Origin: Mycobacterium sp. 1164966.3
GTDB lineage: Bacteria > Actinomycetota > Actinomycetes > Mycobacteriales > Mycobacteriaceae
Length of the DNA stretch: 64,000 nucleotides
Assembly (NCBI RefSeq): GCF_001665395.1
Contig: NZ_LZSG01000032.1
Location: forward strand, 19,572-83,571
Direction of reading: 5' to 3'
How positions within the stretch are numbered: the stretch's first letter is position 1; each line of letters begins with the position of its first letter. Shown piece after piece: positions 25,486-35,415 of the stretch. The notes beneath the pieces were generated by a model. That model made no database searches and was not told where the DNA came from. It saw only the letters and a program-made list of their open reading frames with translations. A program made the position numbers and the translations under genes.

Positions 25486-27006
25486 TTACGGTGCGGTGTG
25501 GCGCAGCTCGCTGACGATGTGCGGCCGGTGCGGCGGTGGGCCGTCGAGCAGGCCGAGGACAGCGTCGACGTCGAGATGAGATGCCAACAGGTCGGCCATC
25601 AGCTCCAGTTGGGAGTCGCGGCGCGCAGCGACGTTCACGTCGGCGGCCACGGCGAAGCCCCCGCGTCTCGCGGCCTCTGCGACCCGGGTGAGCCAGCAAC
25701 GACGGAATTCGTCGTTGTCGAGCAGGCCGTGCCAGTGGGTGCCGAACACCGCGTCGCGCATGACGCCCGGCGGCTCCGGCGCTTGGCCGTCGACGTCGAA
25801 CCAGGCCGTCTCGGCGCACCGGGCCAGGCGCCCGTGATGAATCTCGTAGCCACGCAACGGCGAGTTCCAGCGGCGCAGCACCTTGTCGGGCGCGAAGACG
25901 ATGTCGGCATCCAACAATCCCAGGCCCTCGACCTGCCCCGTTCCGGACTCCACGCAATCCTCGATGCGCCCGCACAGCATCTGGAAGCCGCCGCAGATAC
26001 CCAGCACGGGTTTGCCGGACCGAGCGTGATCGGCGATCCCACCGGCCAGGCCCCGATCGCGCAGCCAGCCCAGGTCGGCGACAGTGGCCTTGCTGCCCGG
26101 AAGCACGATCAGGTCGGCGTCGGCCAAATCGGCGGGCTCGGTGGCCCAGCGGACCAGCACACCGGGCTCGCAGGCCAGCGCCTCGACGTCGGTGGAGTTG
26201 GAAATGCGGGGCAACCGAACCGCGGCCACCCGCAGCCACTGCTCGCCCACCGGCGGCGACGGGGTGCCGACAACCCGGTGCGCAACCACCGACAGCGAAT
26301 CCTCGGCATCGAGCCACAGCTGATCCGCGTAGGGCAGCACTCCGTAGGTGGGGCGGCCGGTCATGCTCGACAGCTGCCGTAGCCCGGGTTCCAAAAGCGC
26401 GGGGTCGCCGCGGAACTTGTTGACGATGAAGCCGGAGATGTGCGCTTGATCCTCGGGGTCAAGGACCGCGACCGTACCGAAGAGGTGGGCGAGCAGGCCG
26501 CCACGGTCGATGTCGCCGACGAGGACCACCGGCAGGTTCGCGGCTCTGGCCAGTCCCATGTTTGCCACGTCGGTGGCCCGCAGGTTGATCTCAGCCGGCG
26601 ATCCGGCACCCTCGCAGATGACCGCATCGAAGTCACGGCGCAGGTCGGACAGCTCGCTGACGACGAGGTCGGCGAGCCGGTCGCGGTGCGTGAAATAGCT
26701 TGCCGCAGTGACGGTGTCGACGACTTGTCCACGAACGACCAGCTGCGAGGTCCGGTCACCGCCCGGTTTGAGCAGGATCGGGTTGAAGCGCACGCTGGGT
26801 TCCAGGCCCGCCGCCCGGGCCTGGATCGCCTGGGCCCGCCCGATCTCGCCGCCTTCGACGGTGACCGCGGAATTGTTGGACATGTTCTGCGCCTTGAAAG
26901 GCGCGACCCGAGTCCCGCGGCGGGCCAGCAGCCGGCACAGGCCCGCGACGACGACGGATTTCCCGGCGTCCGAGCTGGTGCCCGCGACCAGCAACGCGCC
27001 AGTCAA
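25486..27006 (-). CDS. cobQ: Cobyric acid synthase CobQ
   Basis: CobQ amidates adenosyl-cobyrinic acid a,c-diamide at four positions using glutamine and ATP, late in cobalamin synthesis. It has 506 residues: N-terminal DTBS-like ATPase domain ([10 protein letters not shown]-loop, KAQNMSNNS) and C-terminal class I amidotransferase domain (GICGGFQM with nucleophile Cys; final His of GTHWHGLL). It is separated from the map gene by a long palindrome. In M. tuberculosis the equivalent gene (cobQ1) lies elsewhere, as I recall. Confidence 0.95.
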   Translation of the reverse strand: MTGALLVAGTSSDAGKSVVVAGLCRLLARRGTRVAPFKAQNMSNNSAVTVEGGEIGRAQAIQARAAGLEPSVRFNPILLKPGGDRTSQLVVRGQVVDTVTAASYFTHRDRLADLVVSELSDLRRDFDAVICEGAGSPAEINLRATDVANMGLARAANLPVVLVGDIDRGGLLAHLFGTVAVLDPEDQAHISGFIVNKFRGDPALLEPGLRQLSSMTGRPTYGVLPYADQLWLDAEDSLSVVAHRVVGTPSPPVGEQWLRVAAVRLPRISNSTDVEALACEPGVLVRWATEPADLADADLIVLPGSKATVADLGWLRDRGLAGGIADHARSGKPVLGICGGFQMLCGRIEDCVESGTGQVEGLGLLDADIVFAPDKVLRRWNSPLRGYEIHHGRLARCAETAWFDVDGQAPEPPGVMRDAVFGTHWHGLLDNDEFRRCWLTRVAEAARRGGFAVAADVNVAARRDSQLELMADLLASHLDVDAVLGLLDGPPPHRPHIVSELRHTAP

Positions 27007-27015
27007 GTTCTTATG

Positions 27016-27074
27016 GCGAGCAGACGCAGAAGCCCCGATTTTCGGCCGGAAATGGGGCTTTTGCGTCTGCTCGC
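27016..27074. repeat. 59-base near-perfect palindrome between map and cobQ
   Basis: The arms GCGAGCAGACGCA (27016-27028) and TGCGTCTGCTCGC (27062-27074) pair without error; after one mismatch the pairing continues through AAGCCCC/GGGGCTT, and most of the centre also pairs. It ends two bases before the map stop codon. The left arm is a repeat I recall as common in mycobacterial intergenic regions. It could end map transcription before cobQ, or be a mobile palindromic element, or both. Confidence 0.75.
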
Positions 27075-27075
27075 G

Positions 27076-27933
27076 CTAGAGGCACGTGAGGATCTCGGCG
27101 CCGGTGTCGGTGACCAACAGGGTGTGCTCGAACTGCGCGGTCCACTTCCGGTCCTTGGTGACCACCGTCCATCCGTCGGGCCAGATCTCGTAATCCAGGG
27201 CGCCCAGGTTGATCATCGGCTCGATGGTGAACGTCATTCCCGGCTGCATGATCGTCTGCACCGCAGGCTGGTCGTAATGCAAGACGACCAGCCCGTTGTG
27301 AAACGTGGTGCCGATGCCGTGGCCGGTGAAGTCGCGAACCACGTTGTACCCGAACCGATTTGCATATGATTCGATGACGCGGCCGATCACCGACAACGCG
27401 CGCCCGGGTTTGACGGCGTTGATGGCGCGCATCGTCGCCTCCCGGGTCCGCTCGACCAGCAACCGGTGTTCTTCCGAGACGTCGCCGGCCAGGAACGTCG
27501 CGTTGGTGTCGCCGTGCACGCCGTCGATGTAGGCGGTGACGTCGATATTGACGATGTCGCCGTCGACGATCACCGTCGAGTCGGGGATTCCGTGGCAGAT
27601 GACCTCGTTCAGAGAGGTACAGCAGGACTTCGGAAATCCCTTGTAGCCCAGCGTTGATGGGTAGGCGCCGTGGTCGACCATGTATTCGTGTGCGATGCGG
27701 TCCAGTTCGTCGGTCGTCACACCGGGCGCGACCGCTTTGCCGGCCTCCTGCAACGCCCCGGCGGCGATCCGGCCGGCGACGCGCATCTTCTCGATTACCT
27801 CCGGGGCCTGCACCCACGGCTCGGTGCCCTCCCGGGCCGTGGGCTTGCCGACGTATTCCGGGCGCTCGATCGACTTGGGCACCGGCAGCGTCGGGGACAG
27901 TTCGCCTGGAGAGAGGGCGGTGCGGCCGGGCAT
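27076..27933 (-). CDS. map: Methionine aminopeptidase MapB
   Basis: This 285-residue type I methionine aminopeptidase removes the initiator Met. Metal ligands fall in the motifs [14 protein letters not shown] (two Asp), GHGIG (His), FTIEP (Glu) and the C-terminal Glu of QFEHT. The roughly 40-residue N-terminal extension with a PxxP-type segment ([10 protein letters not shown]) is typical of the actinobacterial MapB (type 1c) form. Confidence 0.94.
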   Translation of the reverse strand: MPGRTALSPGELSPTLPVPKSIERPEYVGKPTAREGTEPWVQAPEVIEKMRVAGRIAAGALQEAGKAVAPGVTTDELDRIAHEYMVDHGAYPSTLGYKGFPKSCCTSLNEVICHGIPDSTVIVDGDIVNIDVTAYIDGVHGDTNATFLAGDVSEEHRLLVERTREATMRAINAVKPGRALSVIGRVIESYANRFGYNVVRDFTGHGIGTTFHNGLVVLHYDQPAVQTIMQPGMTFTIEPMINLGALDYEIWPDGWTVVTKDRKWTAQFEHTLLVTDTGAEILTCL

Positions 27934-27943
27934 GCCGTTCAGC

Positions 27944-28552
27944 TTAGCCAGAAAGTGAACCGGGCAGGCCCGGCAACTGCCGGCGCAGCAGTGTGCGGCG
28001 CGGTCCCCGGATGATCACCGACCCGAAGGTCACGCGACCGGTCAGCACGACGTGCGGCCTGCCTTCGGCCGGGGGTTCTTTGCGGCGGTCGCTGGCGCTG
28101 CCCACATAAACCTCTACGTTGTCGATCGAAGCGCTGGCGCCGTCGGGCAATCGAAGATCCAGCGAGCCGAACTTCATGTCGAGTTCGATGACCACCACCG
28201 GTCCGGCGAAACGGGCCTTGGTGAGGTCCAGTTCGATCGACCCGACCCGGCGCACCAGCGCCAGCCGGGTGGGCACGGTCCATTCGCCGTGCCGCTTCAG
28301 CGACCCGACCCAGCCGCGCAATTCCACCCGGTCAGCCGCGGATGTGACGATCGCGCCGGGTCCGGGCAGGTCGTCGACCAGCCCGTCCAATTCGCTTCGG
28401 GTACGCGCATAGGACACGCGTGATGACCGCTGTTCGAACTCGTCGATGTCGATCAGCCCGAGGGCGACGGCGTTGTGCAGTCGGCGCATCGTGCCGTTGC
28501 GGTCCGCGTCGGAAACCCGCAGTGAAACCATGTCCCCACCGGAATCACCCAC
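27944..28552 (-). CDS. DUF1707 protein with C-terminal beta domain
   Basis: This 202-residue protein begins with a DUF1707 SHOCT-like region (about 8-60, [18 protein letters not shown] ... [11 protein letters not shown]). A beta-rich domain follows (about 75-185; [20 protein letters not shown]), like the cell-wall-active antibiotic response (LiaF-type) C-terminal domain. No membrane segment is present, so it may sit on the inner face of the membrane or be a cytoplasmic sensor. An alternative Met at 28531 (MVSLRVSD) would remove 7 residues and fits DUF1707 starts. It lies 10 bases upstream of map. Confidence 0.75.
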   Translation of the reverse strand: MGDSGGDMVSLRVSDADRNGTMRRLHNAVALGLIDIDEFEQRSSRVSYARTRSELDGLVDDLPGPGAIVTSAADRVELRGWVGSLKRHGEWTVPTRLALVRRVGSIELDLTKARFAGPVVVIELDMKFGSLDLRLPDGASASIDNVEVYVGSASDRRKEPPAEGRPHVVLTGRVTFGSVIIRGPRRTLLRRQLPGLPGSLSG

Positions 28553-28604
28553 CCTCGCAACTTACCGCTGTTGGGGGCCGGTGCGTCGGTAAGCCGGCCG
28601 CCGC

Positions 28605-30428
28605 TTAAGCTAGATAGCCCGGCGGCAGCGACTCGAACATCACCTTGGTCATCCGGACCGCGTATTCGGAGCTGCCACCCCCGACGATCAGCGCCGCGAA
28701 TGCCAGATCGCCGCGGTATCCGGCGAACCAGGAATGCGACCCGCCCGGAAACTCAGCCTCACCGGTCTTGCCGAACACCTCGCCGCAGCAGTTCGCGATG
28801 TCCTTGGCGGTCCCGTTGGTGACCACCAGCCGCATCATCGGCCGCAGGGCATCGATCATCTTCGGGGAGATCGGTGTGGTGTCCCCGTCGACCGCCGTCG
28901 GGTGGCCGGCGATCAACTGCGGCACCGGGGTTCTGCCGGCCGCCACCGTGGCCGCCACCAGAGCCATGCCGAATGGGCTGGCCAGCACCTTGCCCTGACC
29001 GAAGCCGTCCTCGGTGAGCTCGGCCAGATCAACCGTCGGCGGCACCGAACCGGTCACCGTGGTGATGCCGTCGACCTGGTAGTCGAGCCCGATCCCGTAG
29101 CTTCTGGCGGCCTGCGACAGACCCCGGGGCGGCATCCTGCTGCTCAGCTCGGCGAACGTGGTGTTGCACGAGCTGGCGAACGCCCGCGACAGCGGGACCA
29201 CCCCCAGGTCGAAGCCGCCGTAGTTGGGGATGGTGCGGTGGCCGATGTCGATGTGGCCCGGGCAGCCCAGCATCGTGTTGGGGGTGGCCATGTCGCGCTC
29301 GACGGCGGCTCCGGCGGTGATCATCTTGAATGTCGACCCGGGCGGGAACAGTCCGTTGGTGGCCAGCAGGCCCTCGGCATCCGCGCCCGCGTTCTGGGCG
29401 ATCGCGAGAATCTCCCCCGTCGACGGTTTGATCGCCACGATCATCGCTTTGCCGCCCCGGGTGTCCACCGCGTGCTGAGCGGCGTTCTGCACGATGCGGT
29501 CCAGGGTGATCGAGACCGATGGCGCCGGCGATCCTTCCACCTCGTGCAGCACTTCGACGTCGACACCGTTCTGGTTGACGCTGACCACCCGCCACCCGGC
29601 CTGGCCATCGAGGTGGTCGCCCACCGACTTCTTCACCGCGGCGATCACGGCGGGCGCGAAATGCGGATCGGTCGACAGCATCTCGGCTTGGGGAACGATG
29701 ACGACGCCGGGCAGTCTGCCGATCGCCGGCGCGACTTTGTCGTTGTCGTCGGGATGCAGCGTGACCCCCAGGTCCAGCGGCTGGGTCGCCGAGCTGGCTC
29801 GTTCGGCGAGCAACTGTGGGTCGTTCAGCGTGTCGTTAAAGGGATGCAGCGCCTCCACCACCGCGTGCGCCGTCCCCATCAGGGCGGGTCCGGCCTGGGT
29901 GGCGTCCAGCGTGTAGTGATACACGTAACCGGGCGCCAGCACGTCGCTGCCGCCGAGTTCGTTCACCGACGCGCGCCGTGGCTTGTCGGCTCGCAACGCG
30001 AAGGTCTGATGCTCGCCGAGCTTGGGGTGCAGGTTGGCGGGGGACCAGCGAACGTGCCAGCGCCCCTCGTCGCGAGCCATCTTGAGCTGGCCGTCGTAGC
30101 TCCAGGTCCGGTTCTTGGGCAGGTGCCAGGTGAAGCGATAGCTGACCGTGCCGGTGTCCTCGGCGTACTTCGAGCTGAGGATTTGCGCGTCCAGGTGGCT
30201 GGTCTGCAGGCCGGCCCACGCGGCGTTGAGCGCCTCGCGTGCCTCGTTGGGGTTGTCGCTGAGTTGCGCGGCGGTGACCGTGTCGCCGACGGACAACGCG
30301 CGCAAGAACTTCTCGGCAGCAGGAGCCGGGCCCTCCGGCCGTGGCGTGCACCCCTGCGCCGCGGCGGCGACAACGAGCACTGCAAGCAGACCTGCGACTC
30401 GTGATACTGATGAGTTTAAAGTTGCCAT
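28605..30428 (-). CDS. Penicillin-binding lipoprotein (class B PBP, Rv2864c-like)
   Basis: This 607-residue protein (ATG at 30428) has an N-terminal lipoprotein signal ending AAQGC, an NTF2-like MecA-N domain (about 38-155), a PBP dimerisation domain and a transpeptidase domain. The transpeptidase has the motifs STFK (Ser nucleophile), SCN and KTG (GKTGEAE). It is the D,D-transpeptidase implicated in division-associated cross-linking in mycobacteria. Upstream in-frame codons (to 30473) precede the signal sequence and are not used. The M. tuberculosis relFG toxin-antitoxin pair that I recall next to it is absent; a repeat region is found instead. Confidence 0.92.
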   Translation of the reverse strand: MATLNSSVSRVAGLLAVLVVAAAAQGCTPRPEGPAPAAEKFLRALSVGDTVTAAQLSDNPNEAREALNAAWAGLQTSHLDAQILSSKYAEDTGTVSYRFTWHLPKNRTWSYDGQLKMARDEGRWHVRWSPANLHPKLGEHQTFALRADKPRRASVNELGGSDVLAPGYVYHYTLDATQAGPALMGTAHAVVEALHPFNDTLNDPQLLAERASSATQPLDLGVTLHPDDNDKVAPAIGRLPGVVIVPQAEMLSTDPHFAPAVIAAVKKSVGDHLDGQAGWRVVSVNQNGVDVEVLHEVEGSPAPSVSITLDRIVQNAAQHAVDTRGGKAMIVAIKPSTGEILAIAQNAGADAEGLLATNGLFPPGSTFKMITAGAAVERDMATPNTMLGCPGHIDIGHRTIPNYGGFDLGVVPLSRAFASSCNTTFAELSSRMPPRGLSQAARSYGIGLDYQVDGITTVTGSVPPTVDLAELTEDGFGQGKVLASPFGMALVAATVAAGRTPVPQLIAGHPTAVDGDTTPISPKMIDALRPMMRLVVTNGTAKDIANCCGEVFGKTGEAEFPGGSHSWFAGYRGDLAFAALIVGGGSSEYAVRMTKVMFESLPPGYLA

Positions 30429-30550
30429 CGAGGCTGATGTTAGGCAATTTGCGTGCGGCCAAGCCGGAGGCACACCGAGACCGGATCGTTACGCACGGGT
30501 GTGGCGCCGTTGCGGGGTCGCGGGTCCGTCCCGAACATTTCGTTGTCCGC

Positions 30551-30720
30551 CTTTGGGCGTGAATCCTGGGCGGCGAGTGTGAATCCTGGGCGCTCGGTGT
30601 TACGCCAGGGCCCAAATACGCGCCGATTCCCGCCGTCACCTCACGCGCAAAGCCGTGAGTGCACACCCAACGCCGTCAGTTCACATGCAACGCGTCAACT
30701 CACGCGCAAAGCCATCAGCG
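30551..30720. repeat. Intergenic imperfect repeats (GTGAATCCTGG and CGCAAAGCCGTGAG families)
   Basis: Two 20-base direct repeats start GTGAATCCTGGGCG (30559 and 30579). They are followed by four imperfect 20-22 base units containing CACGCGCAAAGCC (30642, 30701) and CAACGCCGTCAG-like ends. Related copies of both parts occur at 55209-55282. No ORF is supported. The region lies between two minus-strand genes. Confidence 0.65.
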
Positions 30721-30727
30721 CGACAAG

Positions 30728-31582
30728 CTAGTCCAGCAGCACAGTGGCGAAAGTGCCGACTTCCTTGAAGCCCACATGCGTGTATGCGGCACGGGCCACC
30801 GTGTTGAAGTTGTTCACGTACAGGCTGGCGATGCGCCCGCCGGCGACGATCACGGCCGCCAGCATCGCGGTGCCGCGGGTGCCCAGGCCCAGGCCGCGCC
30901 ACTGCGGATGCACCCACACCCCTTGGATCTGCCCCACAGCCGGCGACTGCGATCCCACTTCGGCCTTGAAGACGACCTCGCCGTGCTCGAAACGGGCCCA
31001 TGCCCGCCCGGCCGCGATGAGGTTGGCCACCCGCCGCCGGTAGCCGCGTCCGCCGTCACCGATGCGCGGGTCCACACCGACCTCGCCGATGAACATGTCG
31101 ACGGCCGCCACCAGGTAGGCGTCCAGCTCGTCCGGCCGAACCTGACGCACCTCGGGATCGATCTCGCAGCTCGGGTGGGTGGTCAGCGCCATCAGCGGTT
31201 GGTCGTCGCGCACGTCGCGCGCGGGACCCCAGCCCGGCTCCAGGCGCTCCCACATCGGCAATACCAGCTCGGCCCTGCCGACCAGCGACGAACAGCGACG
31301 CACCCCACTCATCGCCTCCTCGGCGAAGGCGTTCAAATCGGCTGGGCCCCCGCGCAGGGGGATCAGGTTGGCGCCGGCGAAGCACAGCGACTCGTCCGCC
31401 CCGCGACGGGTCCACAATTCGCCGCCGATCGAGTTCGGGTCCACACCGTGGTCGGCGACCCGGGCCGCAACCATGCACGCTGCCACCGGGTCGTCGTCGA
31501 AAACCCGCCAGACGGCGGCGGCGTCACGCACCACGGACACCCGCCGCTCGCCGACCAGGCGAAAGATGGGCGGAGCCGACAT
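30728..31582 (-). CDS. GNAT-family N-acetyltransferase (Rv2867c-like)
   Basis: This 284-residue protein has a DUF4081-type N-terminal domain (about 1-130) and a GNAT domain (about 140-284) with the acetyl-CoA motif VWVHPQWRGLGLGTRG (R-x-x-G-x-G). The substrate is unknown. It is 64 bases downstream of ispG on the same strand, and in M. tuberculosis it has the same neighbours. Confidence 0.9.
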   Translation of the reverse strand: MSAPPIFRLVGERRVSVVRDAAAVWRVFDDDPVAACMVAARVADHGVDPNSIGGELWTRRGADESLCFAGANLIPLRGGPADLNAFAEEAMSGVRRCSSLVGRAELVLPMWERLEPGWGPARDVRDDQPLMALTTHPSCEIDPEVRQVRPDELDAYLVAAVDMFIGEVGVDPRIGDGGRGYRRRVANLIAAGRAWARFEHGEVVFKAEVGSQSPAVGQIQGVWVHPQWRGLGLGTRGTAMLAAVIVAGGRIASLYVNNFNTVARAAYTHVGFKEVGTFATVLLD

Positions 31583-31646
31583 CTCGTGACTCTCTAGTGG
31601 TGCGAACTGTGCAAAACAAACCAGGCCACAAGGGCGCTGGTCCCTA

Positions 31647-32801
31647 TCAGCTTACGGTCACAATAGGCGAACCGCTCGCTGTCGTGTCAGGTCCGTTATC
31701 GGCGGCGAGTCGCATCGCCTCCTCGATCAGCGTCTCGACGATCTGCGCCTCCGGCACAGTCTTGATCACCTCGCCCTTGACGAAGATCTGGCCCTTGCCG
31801 TTGCCCGACGCCACGCCCAAGTCGGCCTCGCGGGCTTCGCCGGGACCGTTGACGACACAGCCCATCACGGCCACCCGCAGCGGCACCTCGAGGCCGTCCA
31901 GGCCGGCGCTGACCTCATTGGCCAGCGTGTAGACGTCGACCTGGGCTCGACCGCAGGACGGGCAGGACACAATCTCGAGCGAACGCGGGCGCAGGTTCAG
32001 CGACTCGAGGATCTGGTTGCCGACCTTGACTTCTTCCACAGGCGGAGCCGACAGCGACACCCGGATGGTGTCGCCGATGCCGCGCGACAGCAGCGCACCG
32101 AAGGCCACGGCGGACTTGATGGTGCCCTGGAAGGCGGGACCGGCCTCGGTGACACCGAGGTGCAACGGATAGTCGCACTGTGCGGCCAGCTGCTCGTACG
32201 CCGAGACCATCACCACCGGGTCGTTGTGCTTGACGCTGATCTTGATGTTGCCGAAGCCGTGCTCCTCGAACAGCGAGGCCTCCCACAGCGCGGACTCGAC
32301 CAGCGCCTCCGGCGTGGCCTTGCCGTACTTCTCCATGAACCGCTTGTCCAGTGAGCCGGCGTTGACGCCGATGCGGATCGGGATGCCCGCCGCGCCGGCG
32401 GCCTTGGCGACCTCCCCCACCCGGCCGTCGAATTCCTTGATGTTGCCCGGGTTTACCCGTACCGCGGCACAACCGGCATCGATGGCGGCGAAGATGTACT
32501 TCGGCTGGAAGTGGATGTCGGCGATGACGGGAATCTGGCTGTGCCGGGCGATCTCGGCGAGCGCGTCGGCGTCCTCCTGGCGCGGGCAGGCCACCCGGAC
32601 GATGTCGCATCCCGCCGCGGTCAATTCCGCGATCTGCTGCAGCGTCGAGTTGACATCATGGGTTTTGGTGGTGCACATCGACTGCACCGATATCGGGTGA
32701 TCGCTGCCGATGCCAACGTCGCCGACCATGAGCTGGCGCGTCTTGCGACGCGGGGCCAGCACGGGAGCCGGGGGTGTCGGCAATCCCAAGCCGACGGTCA
32801 T
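31647..32801 (-). CDS. ispG: 4-hydroxy-3-methylbut-2-enyl diphosphate synthase IspG (GcpE)
   Basis: IspG catalyses the penultimate step of the MEP isoprenoid pathway with a [4Fe-4S] cluster. It has 384 residues, a TIM-barrel N-terminal part ([14 protein letters not shown] near the start; RVNPGNI) and a C-terminal cluster domain with SCPSCGR and a later Cys ([12 protein letters not shown]). It lies in one minus-strand block with rip1 and dxr; dxr catalyses the first committed step of the same pathway. Confidence 0.96.
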   Translation of the reverse strand: MTVGLGLPTPPAPVLAPRRKTRQLMVGDVGIGSDHPISVQSMCTTKTHDVNSTLQQIAELTAAGCDIVRVACPRQEDADALAEIARHSQIPVIADIHFQPKYIFAAIDAGCAAVRVNPGNIKEFDGRVGEVAKAAGAAGIPIRIGVNAGSLDKRFMEKYGKATPEALVESALWEASLFEEHGFGNIKISVKHNDPVVMVSAYEQLAAQCDYPLHLGVTEAGPAFQGTIKSAVAFGALLSRGIGDTIRVSLSAPPVEEVKVGNQILESLNLRPRSLEIVSCPSCGRAQVDVYTLANEVSAGLDGLEVPLRVAVMGCVVNGPGEAREADLGVASGNGKGQIFVKGEVIKTVPEAQIVETLIEEAMRLAADNGPDTTASGSPIVTVS

Positions 32802-32810
32802 GAGTATCTC

Positions 32811-34031
32811 CTATTGGAACCATTTGATCGGGTTGACCACGTCGGCGGTGACGGTCAACAGCACGAAGCCGACGACCACCACCAACACTACGTAGGTGGC
32901 CGGCATCAGCTTGACGTAGTTGACCGGCGCCGCGGCGGCCATGCCCCGAACCGACCGGATCATGTTGCGGACCTTCTCGAAGACGGCAACGGCGATGTGG
33001 CCGCCGTCGAACGGCAGCAGCGGAACCAGGTTCACCACCGCCAGCACGAAATTCAGCTGCGCCAGGATGAACCAGAAAACCACCCACAGCCCGTGGTCGA
33101 CGGTTTCGCCGCCGATCCGCGACGCGCCGACCACGCTGATCGGGGTGTCCTTGTCGCGTTGCCCCCCGCCCACGGCTTGGACCAGCGGACCGATCTTGCT
33201 CGGGATGGCCGCCAGCGACTTGCCCAGGACGACGGCCAGGTCGCCGGTGAACGTGAACGTGGCAGGGACGGCCGTCAACGCGTTGTAATGCGTCGGCTCG
33301 ACCTGCGCCGGGCCCACCCCGATGGCGCCGACCCTCGACGCCTTGTCGGTGTTGTCGAGGTAACGCTGGGTAGCTACGACGTCGACCGTCACGGATTGCC
33401 GCTTGCCGTCGCGCTCGACCACGAATTGCGTGGGACCCGAGTGCTTGCGGATCTCGGCGGCCATCTGGTCGAAAGTGCTGACATCCTGATCGCCGACCTT
33501 GACGATCACATCGCCTGGCCGGATACCGGCCTCTCCGGCCGGGCGGGGCGCCACCGCATTGCAGGCGGGCTCCTTGTCCTTCGCTTCTTGCGGTGCGACA
33601 CAAGAGATTTTGCCGACGACCGCGCGGGTGTCCGCGTGCAGGTTGGGCAGCCCCCATGCGATCGCGATGCCGTAGATCAGCACGAGCCCGATGACGACGT
33701 TGGCGGCCGGCCCGGCGAACAGCACCGCGACCCGCTTCCATACCTTCTGCTTGTACATCGCGTACGGGGCTTCGTCCGGTGTGAGTTCCTCGACCGACGT
33801 CATGCCCGCGATGTCGCAGAATCCGCCCAACGGAATCGCCTTGACGCCGTATTCGGTCGATCCGAGTTTGTTGGGCCGGCGTGTCGACCACAGCGTCGGG
33901 CCGAAGCCGACGAAGTAGCGCCGCACCTTCATTCCGGTCGCCCGCGCCACCCACATGTGGCCGCATTCGTGCAGCGCCACGGAAATCAGGATGGCGAGCG
34001 CGAACAGGGCGACGCCGGTAACGAACATCAT
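32811..34031 (-). CDS. rip1: Site-2 intramembrane protease Rip1
   Basis: This 406-residue membrane zinc metalloprotease has the motif HECGH in the first transmembrane helix, a PDZ domain (about 120-250, [16 protein letters not shown]) and the C-terminal [11 protein letters not shown] (Asp ligand). In M. tuberculosis Rip1 degrades anti-sigma factors, including RskA, the inhibitor of SigK. Two SigK-type promoters lie only a few kb away, so this block carries both the protease and some targets of that pathway. It is 9 bases from ispG and 8 from dxr. Confidence 0.95.
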   Translation of the reverse strand: MMFVTGVALFALAILISVALHECGHMWVARATGMKVRRYFVGFGPTLWSTRRPNKLGSTEYGVKAIPLGGFCDIAGMTSVEELTPDEAPYAMYKQKVWKRVAVLFAGPAANVVIGLVLIYGIAIAWGLPNLHADTRAVVGKISCVAPQEAKDKEPACNAVAPRPAGEAGIRPGDVIVKVGDQDVSTFDQMAAEIRKHSGPTQFVVERDGKRQSVTVDVVATQRYLDNTDKASRVGAIGVGPAQVEPTHYNALTAVPATFTFTGDLAVVLGKSLAAIPSKIGPLVQAVGGGQRDKDTPISVVGASRIGGETVDHGLWVVFWFILAQLNFVLAVVNLVPLLPFDGGHIAVAVFEKVRNMIRSVRGMAAAAPVNYVKLMPATYVVLVVVVGFVLLTVTADVVNPIKWFQ

Positions 34032-34039
34032 CTGCGCTG

Positions 34040-35245
34040 TCAGGACCTTTCTAAGACCATGCTGGAGGCCGTTCCAGCAGCCGGGGCCGGGCTTGCCGTG
34101 GCGATCGCGCGCCGGGCTCGCTCCCGGGCCCAGCGCTGGGCATCGAGTACGTCATCCACGGTAGCGGGTTCGGCGGCCCATCGGTCGGCGACGTGCAAGA
34201 CGTCGGCGATGGTGCGGACGATCGCGGGGAAGCTGATCCGGCCTTCGAGGAAGGCGGCCGCTGCCTCTTCGTTGACCGCGTTGTAGACGGCTGTCATGCA
34301 GCCGCCCAGCTGGCCGGCGTGCCGGGCCAGGTCCACCGCGGGAAACACCTCGGTGTCCAGCGGCTCGAATTCCCAGCTGGAGGCGGTAGTGAAATCACAG
34401 GCTGCAGCGGCTCCGCTTACCCGCCGGGGCCAGCCCAGCGCCAGCGAGATGGGCAGCTTCATATCGGGCGGGCTGGCCTGGGCGATCGTCGAGCCGTCGA
34501 TGAACGTGACCATGGAATGGACGATCGACTGCGGGTGCACCACGACCTCGATGCGGTCGTAGGCGATGCCGAACAGCAGGTGGGTTTCGATGAGCTCGAG
34601 CCCCTTGTTGACCAGCGATGCCGAGTTCAGCGTGTTCATCGGCCCCATCGACCAGGTCGGATGAGCACCGGCCTGCTCGGGGGTGGCGCTGTCCAGCTGG
34701 GCGGCCGACCAGCCGCGGAACGGCCCGCCCGACGCGGTCAGCACCAGCTTCGCGACTTCGCCCGGCGTGCCGCCGCGCAAGCACTGGGCCAGCGCCGAGT
34801 GCTCGGAGTCGACGGGCACGATCTGGCCGGGCTGCGCCGCGGCCAGCACCAGCGGACCCCCGGCGATCAGCGATTCCTTGTTCGCCAGGGCCAGCCGGGC
34901 GCCGGACTGCAGGGCGGCCAGCGTCGGGCGCAGCCCCAGGGCACCGACCAGCGCATTGAGGACGACGTCGGCTTCGGTTTCTTCCACCAGCCGGGTCGCC
35001 GCATTGGGTCCGCAGAACGGGACGTCGCCGGCCAACCGGGCGGCCTGCTCGTCGGCGATGGCGATATTGGTCACGCCGGTCTCGGCGCGCTGCTGCAACA
35101 GCGTCTCCAGCTGCGCGCCACCGGCGGCCAACCCGACCACCTCGAAGCGGTCGGGATTGGCGGCGATGACCTCGAGAGCCTGGGTGCCGATGGAGCCGGT
35201 GCTGCCCAGCACCAGCACGCGCAGGCGGCCGTCGGCGTTTGTCAC
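34040..35245 (-). CDS. dxr: 1-deoxy-D-xylulose 5-phosphate reductoisomerase Dxr
   Basis: Dxr makes MEP from DXP with NADPH. It has 401 residues from the GTG at 35245 ([20 protein letters not shown]), which matches the start of the M. tuberculosis protein. Landmarks are GSTGSIG (NADPH), NKESL, the metal/substrate motif VDSEHSA and the flexible loop HPQSIVHSM. The open frame extends upstream through an 18-base tandem repeat that looks like a leader, not protein. The GTG overlaps the stop of a possible leader peptide encoded by that repeat. Confidence 0.95.
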   Translation of the reverse strand: MTNADGRLRVLVLGSTGSIGTQALEVIAANPDRFEVVGLAAGGAQLETLLQQRAETGVTNIAIADEQAARLAGDVPFCGPNAATRLVEETEADVVLNALVGALGLRPTLAALQSGARLALANKESLIAGGPLVLAAAQPGQIVPVDSEHSALAQCLRGGTPGEVAKLVLTASGGPFRGWSAAQLDSATPEQAGAHPTWSMGPMNTLNSASLVNKGLELIETHLLFGIAYDRIEVVVHPQSIVHSMVTFIDGSTIAQASPPDMKLPISLALGWPRRVSGAAAACDFTTASSWEFEPLDTEVFPAVDLARHAGQLGGCMTAVYNAVNEEAAAAFLEGRISFPAIVRTIADVLHVADRWAAEPATVDDVLDAQRWARERARRAIATASPAPAAGTASSMVLERS

Positions 35246-35260
35246 CGCATCCCCTCGTCT

Positions 35261-35324
35261 GTCATCTGCCTCCCGTTTGTCATCTGCCTCCCGTTTGTCA
35301 TCTGCCTCCCGTTTGTCATCTGCC
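35261..35324 (-). repeat. 18-base tandem repeat (3.6 copies) in the dxr leader, each with SD-ATG
   Basis: Three full copies (35261-35278, 35279-35296, 35297-35314) and a 10-base partial copy are present. On the coding (minus) strand the unit reads AAACGGGAGGCAGATGAC, so each unit has a GGGAGG ribosome-site-like motif 3 bases before an ATG. The ATGs are in frame with one another and would encode MTNGRQ repeats, then MTDEGMR, with a stop overlapping the dxr GTG. Confidence 0.85.
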
Positions 35325-35381
35325 CATTGTGCCGCTCGGCGTCGTCGATCGGGGAGCGCGCGCCCCCGCAATCCAGGGGCC

Positions 35382-35408
35382 CCATCCGTGACTTCGGCGG
35401 CTGCGAAT
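35382..35408 (+). promoter_or_regulatory. SigK-type promoter of dipZ
   Basis: CCATCC (35382-35387), a 15-base spacer and GCGAAT (35403-35408) match the SigK elements CCATCC and CCGAAT in 11 of 12 positions. Transcription would start about 7 bases later, at or next to the dipZ ATG (35416), so dipZ mRNA is probably leaderless. Confidence 0.6.
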
Positions 35409-35415
35409 AGCCGGT

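Noticed and set aside
28734..30404. 556-codon ORF antisense to the penicillin-binding lipoprotein
   Set aside because: High-GC antisense shadow; composition is low-complexity and the opposite strand has all PBP motifs.
32511..34286. 591-codon ORF antisense to ispG and rip1
   Set aside because: It spans two certain genes on the other strand and is dominated by Asp/His/Arg, typical of antisense frames in GC-rich DNA.
35261..35324. 18-base tandem repeat as a CRISPR array
   Set aside because: The units are directly adjacent without spacers and no cas genes are present.
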